A stretch of DNA of 20,829 bases, taken from IMG/VR virus record IMGVR_UViG_3300006947_000114, positions 1 to 20,829 of that record. One strand, written 5' to 3'. Below are positions 14,375 to 20,829 of the stretch, one piece after another. Position numbers and translations under genes: made by a program. The stretch is from a virus. Positions within the stretch are counted from its first letter, which is position 1. The number at the start of each line of letters is the position of its first letter. The notes under the pieces are model-generated. The model was given only the letters and a program-made list of their open reading frames with translations. It did not search any database and was not told the origin of the DNA.

Positions 14375-14392
14375 ATTAATGGTGACCTTCAG
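14375..14392 (+). promoter_or_regulatory. Phage RNA polymerase promoter candidate 3 (before the SSB/replication operon)
   Basis: ATTAATGGTGACCTTCAG is the third copy of the motif. Its closing G is 27 nt before ATG 14419. It would start the SSB and endonuclease I unit, which ends at the terminator at 15539-15568. Confidence 0.78.
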
Positions 14393-14418
14393 AGAATGAC
14401 AGAAGCGAAATTTCCACT

Positions 14419-14601
14419 ATGCATCCAAGAGAACGCTGCTTGGCGCTTGCTGAACTCCTTTTCAAAAGGAAAGAGCAATTGCCATTGCCCCTAATTGATG
14501 AAGCAAAGAGATTAAACATTAGTCTTGACCGTTTCATCGTAACCGAAGAAGAGAAAACTAAACCCACAATTAAGGAGAGACCAGATGTCTCAGAGAGTTA
14601 A
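14419..14601 (+). CDS. Small phage protein upstream of SSB, function unknown
   Basis: This 60-residue ORF is the first gene behind promoter 3. It reads MHPRERCLALAELLFKRKEQ then LPLPLIDEAKRLNISLDRFI and ends in a charged Lys/Glu-rich tail; two short helices are likely. I recall comparable short proteins (xPRERLLxLAxLL...PLxLxxEAxxLGI) next to SSB genes in related phages, without a known role. No good ribosome site precedes ATG 14419, so translation may start from a near-leaderless mRNA or the start may be wrong. The 3' end overlaps the SSB gene by 17 nt. Confidence 0.65.
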   Translation: MHPRERCLALAELLFKRKEQLPLPLIDEAKRLNISLDRFIVTEEEKTKPTIKERPDVSES

Positions 14602-15136
14602 ATTTGTAACACCAATCGGAACAGCCGTTTACCCCCATCTTAACCACCCAGACACACAGTTTAATCCAGAGGGTGTCTATAAGACCGCCTTATCTATGGA
14701 TAACTGTGAAGAGCTAATAGATGCCTGCAATAACCTAGCAGTGGCAGAGTTCGGTAAAGGCACTAAGTTCAAGATGCCGTTTACCCAAGATGAAGAGACT
14801 GGCAACACCATCATGAAAGTTAAGTCTAAGTATGCCCCTAAGATTTTCGATAGCCAAGGCCAAGTCATGGTAGGCGATCAGATCCCAAGACTATGGGGTG
14901 GCTCAACTCTTAAGGTTGGTGGCTATATAACAACGTATTCCGTGAGTGGTTCAAAAGGTGTCTCACTCCAGTTAGTTAAAGTCCAAGTGATTAACCCTGT
15001 TGGTGGTAACGGTGGTGATGACGAAGGTTTCGATAATTTCGAGGGTGGCTTTGTAGCCGCTGAGATAACTAAAGAGGCTTTTGAAGATGTACAAGAAGAA
15101 CCACCGATGGAATCGGCAACGGCTGACCGCTTCTGA
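14585..15136 (+). CDS. Single-stranded DNA-binding protein, T7 gp2.5-like
   Basis: This 183-residue protein coats single-stranded DNA at the fork and helps organise polymerase and primase-helicase. An AAGGAG ribosome site stands before ATG 14585. The OB-fold part covers about residues 1-135, with the gp2.5-like start (RVKFVTPIGTAVYPHLNHPD), FNPEGVYKTAL, and the closing strands QIPRLWGGSTLKVGGYITTY and VSLQLVKVQV. The tail from about 139 on is Gly/Asp/Glu rich and ends in the aromatic residue Phe (ATADRF), as in T7 gp2.5, whose acidic tail binds the partner proteins. The gene is followed by endonuclease I in an overlapping frame, the same order as genes 2.5 (2.8) and 3 of T7. Confidence 0.87.
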   Translation: MSQRVKFVTPIGTAVYPHLNHPDTQFNPEGVYKTALSMDNCEELIDACNNLAVAEFGKGTKFKMPFTQDEETGNTIMKVKSKYAPKIFDSQGQVMVGDQIPRLWGGSTLKVGGYITTYSVSGSKGVSLQLVKVQVINPVGGNGGDDEGFDNFEGGFVAAEITKEAFEDVQEEPPMESATADRF

Positions 15137-15524
15137 GCAAGGCATTAAGCACGGATATCGCTCTGGTCTAGAGGATACTATTTCTAAGCAGATTACTTCA
15201 GCAGGACTTCAAGTCGAGTATGAGACTGACAAGATAGAATACGAAGTTCCACTACGCAAAGCTAAGTACACGCCCGACTTTAAGTTACCTACTAAAACAG
15301 GTGGCTTTTTTTATGTCGAAACCAAAGGCATCTTTGATCTAGAAGACCGCAAGAAGCACCAATTCATCCGTGAGCAACATCCCGGCATTGACTTGAGATT
15401 CGTCTTTAGTAATGCCAACCACAAACTCTATAAGGGATCGAAAACCACCTACGCAAACTGGTGTGATAAGCACAACTTTGTGTGGGCACATAAAACGATC
15501 CCCGATGAGTGGCTACGAGAGTAG
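15087..15524 (+). CDS. Endonuclease I (Holliday junction resolvase), T7 gp3-like
   Basis: This enzyme cuts branched DNA, resolves junctions and helps degrade host DNA. The start is taken as ATG 15087 (145 residues; AGAGG upstream); a TTG at 15081 would add two residues. The gene overlaps the SSB gene by 50 nt. The family core is clear: RSGLED with Glu29, KYTPDF with Asp64, and VETKG with Glu78 and Lys80, equivalent to T7 Glu20, Asp55, Glu65 and Lys67. The RKKHQFIREQHPGIDLRFVF segment and KLYKGSKTTYANWCDKH are near copies of the T7 pattern. T7 gp3 is 149 residues, so the length is normal. An intrinsic terminator follows 14 nt after the stop. Confidence 0.93.
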   Translation: MYKKNHRWNRQRLTASEQGIKHGYRSGLEDTISKQITSAGLQVEYETDKIEYEVPLRKAKYTPDFKLPTKTGGFFYVETKGIFDLEDRKKHQFIREQHPGIDLRFVFSNANHKLYKGSKTTYANWCDKHNFVWAHKTIPDEWLRE

Positions 15525-15538
15525 TTAAGGAGAGCTTG

Positions 15539-15568
15539 GGGGGGTGTCCGAAAGGGCATCCCCTTTTT
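15539..15568 (+). terminator. Intrinsic terminator between endonuclease I and primase-helicase
   Basis: GGGGGTGTCC (15540-15549) pairs with GGGCATCCCC (15554-15563), with two G-U pairs, closing a C-GAAA-G tetraloop, and five T residues follow (15564-15568). The stem is 10 bp and GC-rich, so it should be effective. It ends 22 nt before the primase-helicase start, whose ribosome site is AAGGGG. Confidence 0.85.
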
Positions 15569-15590
15569 CCAACACAAGGGGTAAACCAAC

Positions 15591-17183
15591 ATGGAACAAG
15601 AACACGATGAAACAACAAAGGTAGCCCACATACCCTGTGAAGCCTGTGGTAGCAAAGATAACGCGGCTGTCTTCAGTGACGGTCATACCTACTGTTTCGG
15701 CTGTAAGGACTTCCAAGCAGGCGAAGAGGGTGCAGAGGTTCAAGCCCAAGCACCCAAGAGGCCAACAGATCTCATTGATGGCTACTACACGACACTCAGT
15801 GTCCGTGGTATATCCGAAGAGACTTGCCGTAAGTTTGATTACCAAGTCACTGACAACTACAGAGGACGACCACAACAGATAGCTAACTACAGAAACTCAG
15901 ATGGCTTAGTGGTAGCCCAAAAGATACGAGATGCAGATAAGAACTTTAGCATCTTAGGTGACGCTAAGAAGATGACACTGTTCGGCCAACACCTATGGAA
16001 CGGTGGTCGTAAGCTAGTGATTACCGAAGGTGAAATTGACTGTATGTCAGTCTCTCAGATCCAAGGTAATAAGTGGCCTACTGTCTCTCTAGGGCAAGGT
16101 GCAAGTAGCGGTAAGAAAGCACTAATAGGCGCTTGGGATTACCTACAGCAATTTGAAGAAGTAATACTGATGTTTGACCAAGACGAGGTGGGCCAGAAAG
16201 CCGCCTTAGAGTGCGCTGAAGCGTTGCCAGTAGGTAAGGTCAAGATTGCTAAGTTACCCCATAAGGATGCCAATGAGTGCCTCCAGAGGGGTGAAGGTAA
16301 GGCCATCATAGATGCTATTTGGAGAGCCAAGAGTTGGAGGCCAGATGGCATAGTTTCTAGTGATGACTTTAGAGATATCATTGGTAAATCAGACTCAACA
16401 TCTACTGTTAGTTATCCCTATCCAAAACTCAATGAAATGACTCGTGGTATACGCACTGGCCTTGTCACTATCTGTGCAGGATCTGGTGTCGGTAAGAGTA
16501 CATTGATTAGAGAGATAGCGTACCACCTACACACCCACGGTCAGACTGTTGGGATGCTCATGCTAGAAGAGACTAACAAGAGGACACTACAAGGTCTTGT
16601 TGGGCTTCATATGGATAAGAACATCACCATTGATGAGTCAGCAGCAGGAGAGGAAGAGGTTATAGAAGCCTATGACAGCCTACTGGGTGAACATCCTGTT
16701 TATCTATTTGACCACTTTGGTTCAACTGCTGTAGACACCATCGTTAACCGTATCCAATACATGGTTAAAGGCATGGGTTGTAAGCACATCTTTCTAGACC
16801 ATGTGAGTATCTTGGTGAGTGGCTTAACAGGTCAGGTGACTGATGAAAGACGGCTAATAGATCAGATAATGACTACCTTACGAAAGCTAGTACAAGAGTT
16901 AGATATCTGTCTGTTCCTAGTGAGTCACTTAAAGAGGCCAGAGGGAGCCAAAGGCCATGAGAATGGTGCAAAGGTTCAACTCAGCCAACTCCGTGGTAGC
17001 CATGCTTTAGCTCAGTTAGCTGACTTTTGTATTGGCTTACAAGTGAATGAGGAAGACCCCAGTGATGACTCTAGAGAGATAGTGCTGTTAAAGAACAGAT
17101 TTACGGGAGAAGTGGGACAAGCAGACACACTTCAATATGACCGAAATACTGGAAGGCTGATCGAGGCCGACTCCAGATTCTAA
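15591..17183 (+). CDS. DNA primase-helicase, T7 gp4-like
   Basis: This 530-residue protein (T7: 566) makes primers and unwinds DNA as a hexameric ring. The N-terminal zinc domain has Cys16, Cys19, Cys35 and Cys38 (CEACG and CFGC). The TOPRIM primase part has VITEGEIDCM (Glu146) and ILMFDQDEVG (Asp196, Asp198). The RecA-like helicase part begins near 260 with Walker A GSGVGKST (297-304, Lys302), EETNKRT, Walker B HIFLDHVSIL (Asp403), LVSHLKRPEG, and the QLRGSHALAQLADFCIGLQ motif. The C-terminal tail is short and acidic-free compared with T7, ending EADSRF; the last residue is Phe as in T7 gp4. The gene stands alone behind a terminator, so either read-through or an upstream promoter not seen here must supply it. 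Confidence 0.94.
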   Translation: MEQEHDETTKVAHIPCEACGSKDNAAVFSDGHTYCFGCKDFQAGEEGAEVQAQAPKRPTDLIDGYYTTLSVRGISEETCRKFDYQVTDNYRGRPQQIANYRNSDGLVVAQKIRDADKNFSILGDAKKMTLFGQHLWNGGRKLVITEGEIDCMSVSQIQGNKWPTVSLGQGASSGKKALIGAWDYLQQFEEVILMFDQDEVGQKAALECAEALPVGKVKIAKLPHKDANECLQRGEGKAIIDAIWRAKSWRPDGIVSSDDFRDIIGKSDSTSTVSYPYPKLNEMTRGIRTGLVTICAGSGVGKSTLIREIAYHLHTHGQTVGMLMLEETNKRTLQGLVGLHMDKNITIDESAAGEEEVIEAYDSLLGEHPVYLFDHFGSTAVDTIVNRIQYMVKGMGCKHIFLDHVSILVSGLTGQVTDERRLIDQIMTTLRKLVQELDICLFLVSHLKRPEGAKGHENGAKVQLSQLRGSHALAQLADFCIGLQVNEEDPSDDSREIVLLKNRFTGEVGQADTLQYDRNTGRLIEADSRF

Positions 17184-17217
17184 GTAAGCAAACCTCGAAT
17201 AACTAAGGAGAGACACT

Positions 17218-17541
17218 ATGTCTTTAGCACAAACTCGTCTTGAAAAAGACTTCCAACAGTTTCACAAGAAGAACCCCCATGTCTGGGAATTGTTTAAGCA
17301 CTACAGTTTAATAGCTATCAAGTCTGGTAGAGAGCATTACTCAGCTAGAGCCGTCATTGAGAGAATACGGTGGCACTCTGATTCTGATACTCAGGCTGAT
17401 TCTTTCTTTAAGATACCTAATGCCACCATTGCTTACTACGCCAGGTTATTCCATGCGGCTTACCCCAAGCACAAGGGCTTCTACCGTACTGGTGTTGTAG
17501 CCACTACGCCAAGACCACTACAAGTAGAGATGGTGCTATGA
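17218..17541 (+). CDS. Conserved phage protein between primase-helicase and DNA polymerase, function unknown
   Basis: This 107-residue ORF has a strong ribosome site (AAGGAGAG) before ATG 17218 and overlaps the DNA polymerase start by ATGA. It reads FQQFHKKNPHVWELFKHYSL, IAIKSGREHYSARAVIERIR and WHSD...FKIPNATIAYYARLF, then HAAYPKHKGFYRTG. I recognise the FxxFHxxNPxVWxLF...SGRxHYSAxxIxERIRW...NNxxxYYARLF pattern as a widespread phage and prophage protein, but not its function. The small, basic, helical build might suit nucleic acid binding. Coupling with the polymerase gene suggests a replication-related role. Confidence 0.82.
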   Translation: MSLAQTRLEKDFQQFHKKNPHVWELFKHYSLIAIKSGREHYSARAVIERIRWHSDSDTQADSFFKIPNATIAYYARLFHAAYPKHKGFYRTGVVATTPRPLQVEMVL

Positions 17542-19304
17542 AACAGGCTATCTTTGATATTGAGACTAATGGTCTACTCAAAGAACTCACGACCATCCAC
17601 TGTATTGCTATTAGAGACTCTAGTACTGGCTCAGTCGTAAGCTATAGACCTGACCAGATCAAAGAGGCTATTGGTGTACTAGAGAATGCAGAAGAGATCA
17701 TAGGCCATAACATCATTGGCTTTGATATCCCGGCTATCCAAAAGTTATACCCAGAGTGGAAACCTAAAGGCAAAGTAACAGATACCTTAGTCTTATCCAG
17801 ACTAATCAAAGCTGACTTAATGAGTGACGACGCAACCTCCGTCGTACTCCCCGACGGCTTCCAAAAGAGACTCTGGGGATCACACTCTCTAAAGGCTTGG
17901 GGTTTACGCCTAGGCAACGCCAAAGGTGACTACGATGGTGGTTGGGAGACTTTTAGTGAAGCCATGCTTGAGTACATGGAGCAAGACGTTCATGTCACCT
18001 ATGACCTCCTACAGCTACTACAAAGAGACAAAGACTTCTCTCAGCGCAGCATTGATCTTGAGCATAACCTAGCGGAAGTGTGCTACCGGATAGGTAACAA
18101 CGGTTGGACTTTTGATGAAGACAAAGCCGGTGAGTTTTATGCCACGTTGTCCCAGAGACGACTTGAGTTAGATACTCAACTAGCCACTCTGTTTGAACCG
18201 TGGGAGATACGCACACCGTTCACACCCAAGGTTAACAATGCCACTAGAGGTTACATAAAGGGTGAGCCTACAGAGAAGGTAAAGGTAGTCCACTTCAACC
18301 CTAACTCTCGCAAGCACATTGCTAGATGTCTCACTGCTAAATACAAGTGGAAGCCCAAAAGCTATACCCCCAGTGGTGAACCTAAGATCGATGAAAACGT
18401 CCTGATTGACCTACCTTTTAGAGAAGCCAAATCACTGGCTGAATACTTCCTGGTACAGAAGCGTATTGCTATGTTAGCAGAGGGTGGATCCGCTTGGATG
18501 AAGATGGTAGATAGTGACGGTAAGATCAGGCACAACCTAGTGTCGTCAGGCACTGTCAGTGGTAGATGCGCCCATCGTTCACCTAACTTGGGTCAAGTAC
18601 CATCGACTCGATCTGTCTACGGTAAAGAGTGTCGTGATCTATTCACTGTGCCTAAAGGTTGGACTCTATGTGGTGCAGACTTATCAGGGATAGAACTTAG
18701 GTGTCTCGCACAACTATTAGATGACGATGGTGAATACGCCAAGCAGATCATGGAATCAGATATCCATACGTTTAACCAAATGGCAGCAGGATTACCTGAC
18801 AGGGATTCTTCAAAAACCTTCATCTACAGCACTATCTTTGGCGGGGGTGATGCTCTCATTGGCAAGATAGTAGGAGGCACTGCTAAAGACGGTAAGAGAC
18901 TCAAAGCTGACTTTGAAAAGAATGTACCCGCGTTTAAAAGACTCAAAGCTGAACTTAAAGGTGCTTACAAAAGGCGTGGCTTTATCAAAGGCATCGATGG
19001 CCGCAAGTTGTACGTCAGAAGTGAACACCGTTGTCTCTCTCAGATTCTGCAAAATGCAGGCGCTGTGATAGCCAAAAGTTGGGTTTTCATGATAGATCAA
19101 GAAATAACTAACCAAGGTCTAGCGGCTTACATAGTGGGTTTTATCCATGATGAAGTGCAGATCGCCTGTAAAACTAAAGAGGTAGCAAAGTATGTCGGTG
19201 ATATCACTGGAAGAATGGCGGAAGAGGTTGGAAGAGAATTCAACTTCAGACTCCCGATCGAAGCTGAATACAAACTGGGAAACACTTGGAGTGACACCCA
19301 CTGA
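17538..19304 (+). CDS. Family A DNA polymerase with 3'-5' exonuclease, T7 gp5-like
   Basis: This 588-residue replicative polymerase (T7: 704) starts in an ATGA overlap. Exonuclease residues: FDIETNG (Asp7, Glu9), IIGFDIP (Asp63) and EQDVHVTYDLL (Asp150). Polymerase residues: motif A ADLSGIELRC (Asp381), O helix RDSSKTFIYSTIFGGGD (Arg422, Lys426, Tyr430, Phe434), motif C IHDEVQIAC (His537, Asp538, Glu539). The thumb insertion that binds thioredoxin in T7 is much reduced: about 30 residues separate Trp222 and FNPNSR at 253, where T7 has roughly 80-85. The second O-helix aromatic residue is Phe where T7 and E. coli Pol I have Tyr. The 3' end overlaps the next gene by 113 nt. Confidence 0.94.
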   Translation: MKQAIFDIETNGLLKELTTIHCIAIRDSSTGSVVSYRPDQIKEAIGVLENAEEIIGHNIIGFDIPAIQKLYPEWKPKGKVTDTLVLSRLIKADLMSDDATSVVLPDGFQKRLWGSHSLKAWGLRLGNAKGDYDGGWETFSEAMLEYMEQDVHVTYDLLQLLQRDKDFSQRSIDLEHNLAEVCYRIGNNGWTFDEDKAGEFYATLSQRRLELDTQLATLFEPWEIRTPFTPKVNNATRGYIKGEPTEKVKVVHFNPNSRKHIARCLTAKYKWKPKSYTPSGEPKIDENVLIDLPFREAKSLAEYFLVQKRIAMLAEGGSAWMKMVDSDGKIRHNLVSSGTVSGRCAHRSPNLGQVPSTRSVYGKECRDLFTVPKGWTLCGADLSGIELRCLAQLLDDDGEYAKQIMESDIHTFNQMAAGLPDRDSSKTFIYSTIFGGGDALIGKIVGGTAKDGKRLKADFEKNVPAFKRLKAELKGAYKRRGFIKGIDGRKLYVRSEHRCLSQILQNAGAVIAKSWVFMIDQEITNQGLAAYIVGFIHDEVQIACKTKEVAKYVGDITGRMAEEVGREFNFRLPIEAEYKLGNTWSDTH

Positions 19305-19587
19305 CTCCAAGGATATCGATGGCTACTCTGTCGAGCATATCGTGGGCTTTTACATTGTCTTAGACAAGGCATGGCGTAACCCTTTCAAACTCAAATCTAA
19401 CTTTGCACGACAAGCCGCGCTCTATGTAGCCACTTGTTGCAGCCTAGGTTTTATCACTAACCAGGTGGAAGAAGAGTTATTCGTAGATAGATTCAACATC
19501 ACGCCTTTGGGCATGGATTACAAGGACACTCTAGATGAAATACTTGAAGAAATTGCAGGGAGTTTCGACCCCAACACTACTCATTGA
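19192..19587 (+). CDS. Small phage protein overlapping the DNA polymerase end, function unknown
   Basis: The 131-residue ORF from ATG 19192 (AGAGG about 9 nt upstream) overlaps the polymerase gene by 113 nt in another frame. The protein starts SVISLEEWRKRLEENSTSDS, and then has DGYSVEHIVGFYIVLDKAW and a helical region with ARQAALYVATCCSLGFI, ending in an acidic helix. No motif is recognised. The part after the polymerase stop (19305 on) has no early ATG, so either this start or a GTG/TTG at 19291/19285 is used; I prefer the ATG because of its ribosome site. It in turn overlaps the exonuclease gene by 53 nt. Confidence 0.65.
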   Translation: MSVISLEEWRKRLEENSTSDSRSKLNTNWETLGVTPTDSKDIDGYSVEHIVGFYIVLDKAWRNPFKLKSNFARQAALYVATCCSLGFITNQVEEELFVDRFNITPLGMDYKDTLDEILEEIAGSFDPNTTH

Positions 19588-20296
19588 TGCCGACCTGTTC
19601 CTGTTCAGGGCGTCAATAATTGCAGAGGATGAACAAGATTGGGGTGACGACATATGGTCATTATCCACTGATCTTAAAGTAGCAAAGCAGATATTCACTG
19701 ACCAAATAAACGGTTTCCACGAGAGACTAGGAACAAGTGAAGCTCTAATGTGTATTAGTGACTCTGTTAACTTCCGTAAAGCCGTATCACCTCAGTACAA
19801 AAGTAACCGCAAGAAGTCTCGTAAGCCTGTTGGCTACAAAGCAATGGTTGAATGGTGCGAAGCCACTTGGCCTAGTCATAGGCAGGCTACGTTAGAGGCT
19901 GATGATGTCATGGGCATCTTAGGTAGCGACCCAAGCATTGACACTGTAATAGTCTCTGATGACAAAGACATGAAGACAATACCTGGTCGGCTGTTTAGGC
20001 CAAATGATGGTGACCTATTAGATATCACTTTAGAAGTGGCTGACTTGAATTTCTACACTCAGACACTACAGGGTGACCCTACCGATGGTTACTCAGGTTG
20101 TCCCAAGATAGGTGCGGTAACTGCTGCCAAAGTATTAGGCAATAGACCTGACTGGTCGCTAGTAGAGAGCCAGTTTATCAAGGCAGGGCTGACCAAAGAC
20201 GAAGCCATCATCCAAGCAAGACTTGCTCGAATCCTACGCAGAGAAGATTGGAATGCAGAGGATGAACGCATAAAGCTATGGAGTCCCAAGCGATGA
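19535..20296 (+). CDS. 5'-3' exonuclease, T7 gp6 / flap-nuclease family
   Basis: This 253-residue nuclease removes primers and trims DNA for recombination. It starts at ATG 19535 inside the previous gene, with AAGGA 9 nt upstream. The metal-binding set is visible in order: LIDADLFLFR (Asp18, Asp20), the basic helical-gate-like SNRKKSRKPVGYK (90-102), LEADDVMG (Glu121, Asp123, Asp124), VIVSDDKDMKTIPG (Asp142, Asp143, Asp145) and QGDPTDGYSGCPKIGAVTAAKVL, which holds Asp181, Asp184 and the helix-3-turn-helix DNA clamp. T7 gp6 has about 300 residues and also follows the polymerase. It ends in an ATGA overlap with the next gene. Confidence 0.9.
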   Translation: MKYLKKLQGVSTPTLLIDADLFLFRASIIAEDEQDWGDDIWSLSTDLKVAKQIFTDQINGFHERLGTSEALMCISDSVNFRKAVSPQYKSNRKKSRKPVGYKAMVEWCEATWPSHRQATLEADDVMGILGSDPSIDTVIVSDDKDMKTIPGRLFRPNDGDLLDITLEVADLNFYTQTLQGDPTDGYSGCPKIGAVTAAKVLGNRPDWSLVESQFIKAGLTKDEAIIQARLARILRREDWNAEDERIKLWSPKR

Positions 20297-20517
20297 TTAC
20301 TCTAACCAAGCGATCACCCCTGACTGGCTTTAAGAACACTCTGTCTGTTGACTGTGATGTCATCGATTACGCACTGTGGAAACGCGGCATGAAGATACAA
20401 GACGCTATGCCTCATGTACCCACAGATCACCGCGAGTTTCTCATGACTGGTATTTATCCGGGTGAATGGGAAGAGTTTGCAACCGTAGGAGGTGCTGTTC
20501 ATGATCCTGACTACTAG
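20293..20517 (+). CDS. Conserved short phage protein (QDAMP type), function unknown
   Basis: The start is taken as ATG 20293, in an ATGA overlap with the exonuclease stop and with GGAG at 20280-20283 upstream; ATG 20278 lacks a ribosome site. The 74-residue product reads ITLTKRSPLTGFKNTLSVDC, then KIQDAMPHVPTDHREFLMTG and IYPGEWEEF. Short proteins with the RSPLTG...IQDAMPxLxxDxREFxMTGxxPxEW pattern are common in phages of many kinds; their function is not known to me. The position next to the exonuclease suggests an early gene. Confidence 0.8.
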   Translation: MITLTKRSPLTGFKNTLSVDCDVIDYALWKRGMKIQDAMPHVPTDHREFLMTGIYPGEWEEFATVGGAVHDPDY

Positions 20518-20731
20518 AGAACTACTGCAGCTTACTACGCCTCGCTTTGCTGAATCGCAAGGCACTAAAACGAATACCAACTACTTTGCTAACTTAGAGG
20601 ATGGCGGTGCGTATTTCCCCAGAAAACACACTACGCACAAGACTCAGCGCAACATTGAGAAAGTCCGCAAAAACAACGACAGGAGATTCCTAAGTTATGC
20701 ACAAGCTAACCCACCCAGACCCATTAGGTGA
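20501..20731 (+). CDS. Small basic phage protein, function unknown
   Basis: The start is taken as ATG 20501, which has a near-perfect ribosome site (GTAGGAGG at 20485-20492, 8 nt upstream); the GTG at 20492 would destroy it. The 76-residue protein overlaps the previous gene by 17 nt. It starts MILTTRELLQLTTPRFAESQ and ends in a strongly basic region (KHTTHKTQRNIEKVRKNNDR, RFLSYAQANP), with a Tyr/Phe-rich middle. No known motif is recognised. The basic C-terminus could bind nucleic acid. Confidence 0.6.
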   Translation: MILTTRELLQLTTPRFAESQGTKTNTNYFANLEDGGAYFPRKHTTHKTQRNIEKVRKNNDRRFLSYAQANPPRPIR

Positions 20732-20829
20732 GCCGACACTAGCTGACCTGGCGGCGGCTGTAGATAGAGCCAGACACACTCGTAAAAAGATGCTTGAAGC
20801 GTACCAGTGTGCCGACCATAAGCTAGATC
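20697..20829 (+). CDS. Partial gene at right edge, function unknown
   Basis: ATG 20697 follows AGGAG (20681-20685) and overlaps the previous gene by 35 nt. The frame stays open to the end of the window (44 codons). The product starts MHKLTHPDPLGEPTLADLAA and continues AVDRARHTRKKMLEAY, a helix-rich, charged sequence. Too little is visible for a family call. The C-terminal part lies outside the window. Confidence 0.55.
   Translation, partial: MHKLTHPDPLGEPTLADLAAAVDRARHTRKKMLEAYQCADHKLD

Noticed and set aside
14396-14494. 32-codon frame starting at ATG 14396
   Set aside because: It is out of frame with the longer 60-codon gene from 14419, ends in a Cys/His-rich shadow of that gene and has no ribosome site.
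20004-20022. Fourth promoter copy (ATGATGGTGACCTATTAG)
   Set aside because: It lies inside the exonuclease gene, differs in the upstream AT block and in the spacing after GGTGACCT, and encodes an ordinary acidic stretch (NDGDLL).
1-20829. CRISPR arrays, insertion sequences or rRNA genes
   Set aside because: No regularly spaced direct repeats, transposase motifs or rRNA-like stretches were seen; the repeats in the tail fibre gene are coding.

Overview
The window is a stretch of a tailed double-stranded DNA phage of the T7-like (short-tailed, podovirus) kind. Every credible gene lies on the + strand and genes are packed with 1-4 nt overlaps. It encodes a single-subunit T7-type RNA polymerase, a T7-type replication set and, unusually for a T7-like phage, a tyrosine integrase with an attachment site. 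A 40-nt stretch before the integrase reads as the 5' half of a proteobacterial tRNA-Leu(UAA), so the host is probably a proteobacterium, most likely gammaproteobacterial. The SU10-like capsid, the repeat-built tail fibre and several small proteins are of the kind I associate from memory with marine podoviruses; this could not be searched.

Layout. 1-2447: head genes (end of a probable scaffold gene, SU10/DUF5309-type major capsid protein, a compound intrinsic terminator just behind it, a small unknown protein, a head-tail adaptor). 2473-6674: a 1307-residue tail fibre with an Ala/Ser-rich N-terminal part, six degenerate GxGT-type repeats and a C1q-like C-terminal domain, then a small conserved protein. 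6674-10019: lysis and envelope cassette (two small membrane proteins, an M15 peptidase endolysin, two exported proteins of unknown function, a membrane-anchored coiled-coil protein, a GTA-type 3TM holin, a 49-residue protein). 10020-10280: regulatory and attachment region. 10281-11240: integrase. 11353-14116: a micro-ORF and the RNA polymerase. 14117-14418: non-coding, with a long hairpin placed like a T7 RNase III site. 14419-20829: early/replication genes (gp2.5-type SSB, endonuclease I, primase-helicase, family A DNA polymerase, 5'-3' exonuclease and small proteins), running off the right end.

How it works together. An 18-nt motif, ATTAATGGTGACCTTNAG, occurs three times, each in a gap: before the attachment site/integrase, before the RNA polymerase and before the SSB operon. 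It looks like the promoter of the phage's own RNA polymerase and resembles the SP6 promoter. Two strong intrinsic terminators (behind the capsid gene and behind endonuclease I) divide the units. The late genes (lysis) are joined directly to the early genes (integrase, RNA polymerase) through the attP site, which fits a circular or circularly permuted non-integrated genome; in a prophage the break would fall at attP, with int at one end and the lysis genes at the other. On integration the phage promoters upstream of attP would be separated from int and would instead face the rebuilt host tRNA-Leu gene, while the host tRNA promoter would face int. No lysogeny repressor was recognised here. Terminase, portal and most tail genes lie outside the window.
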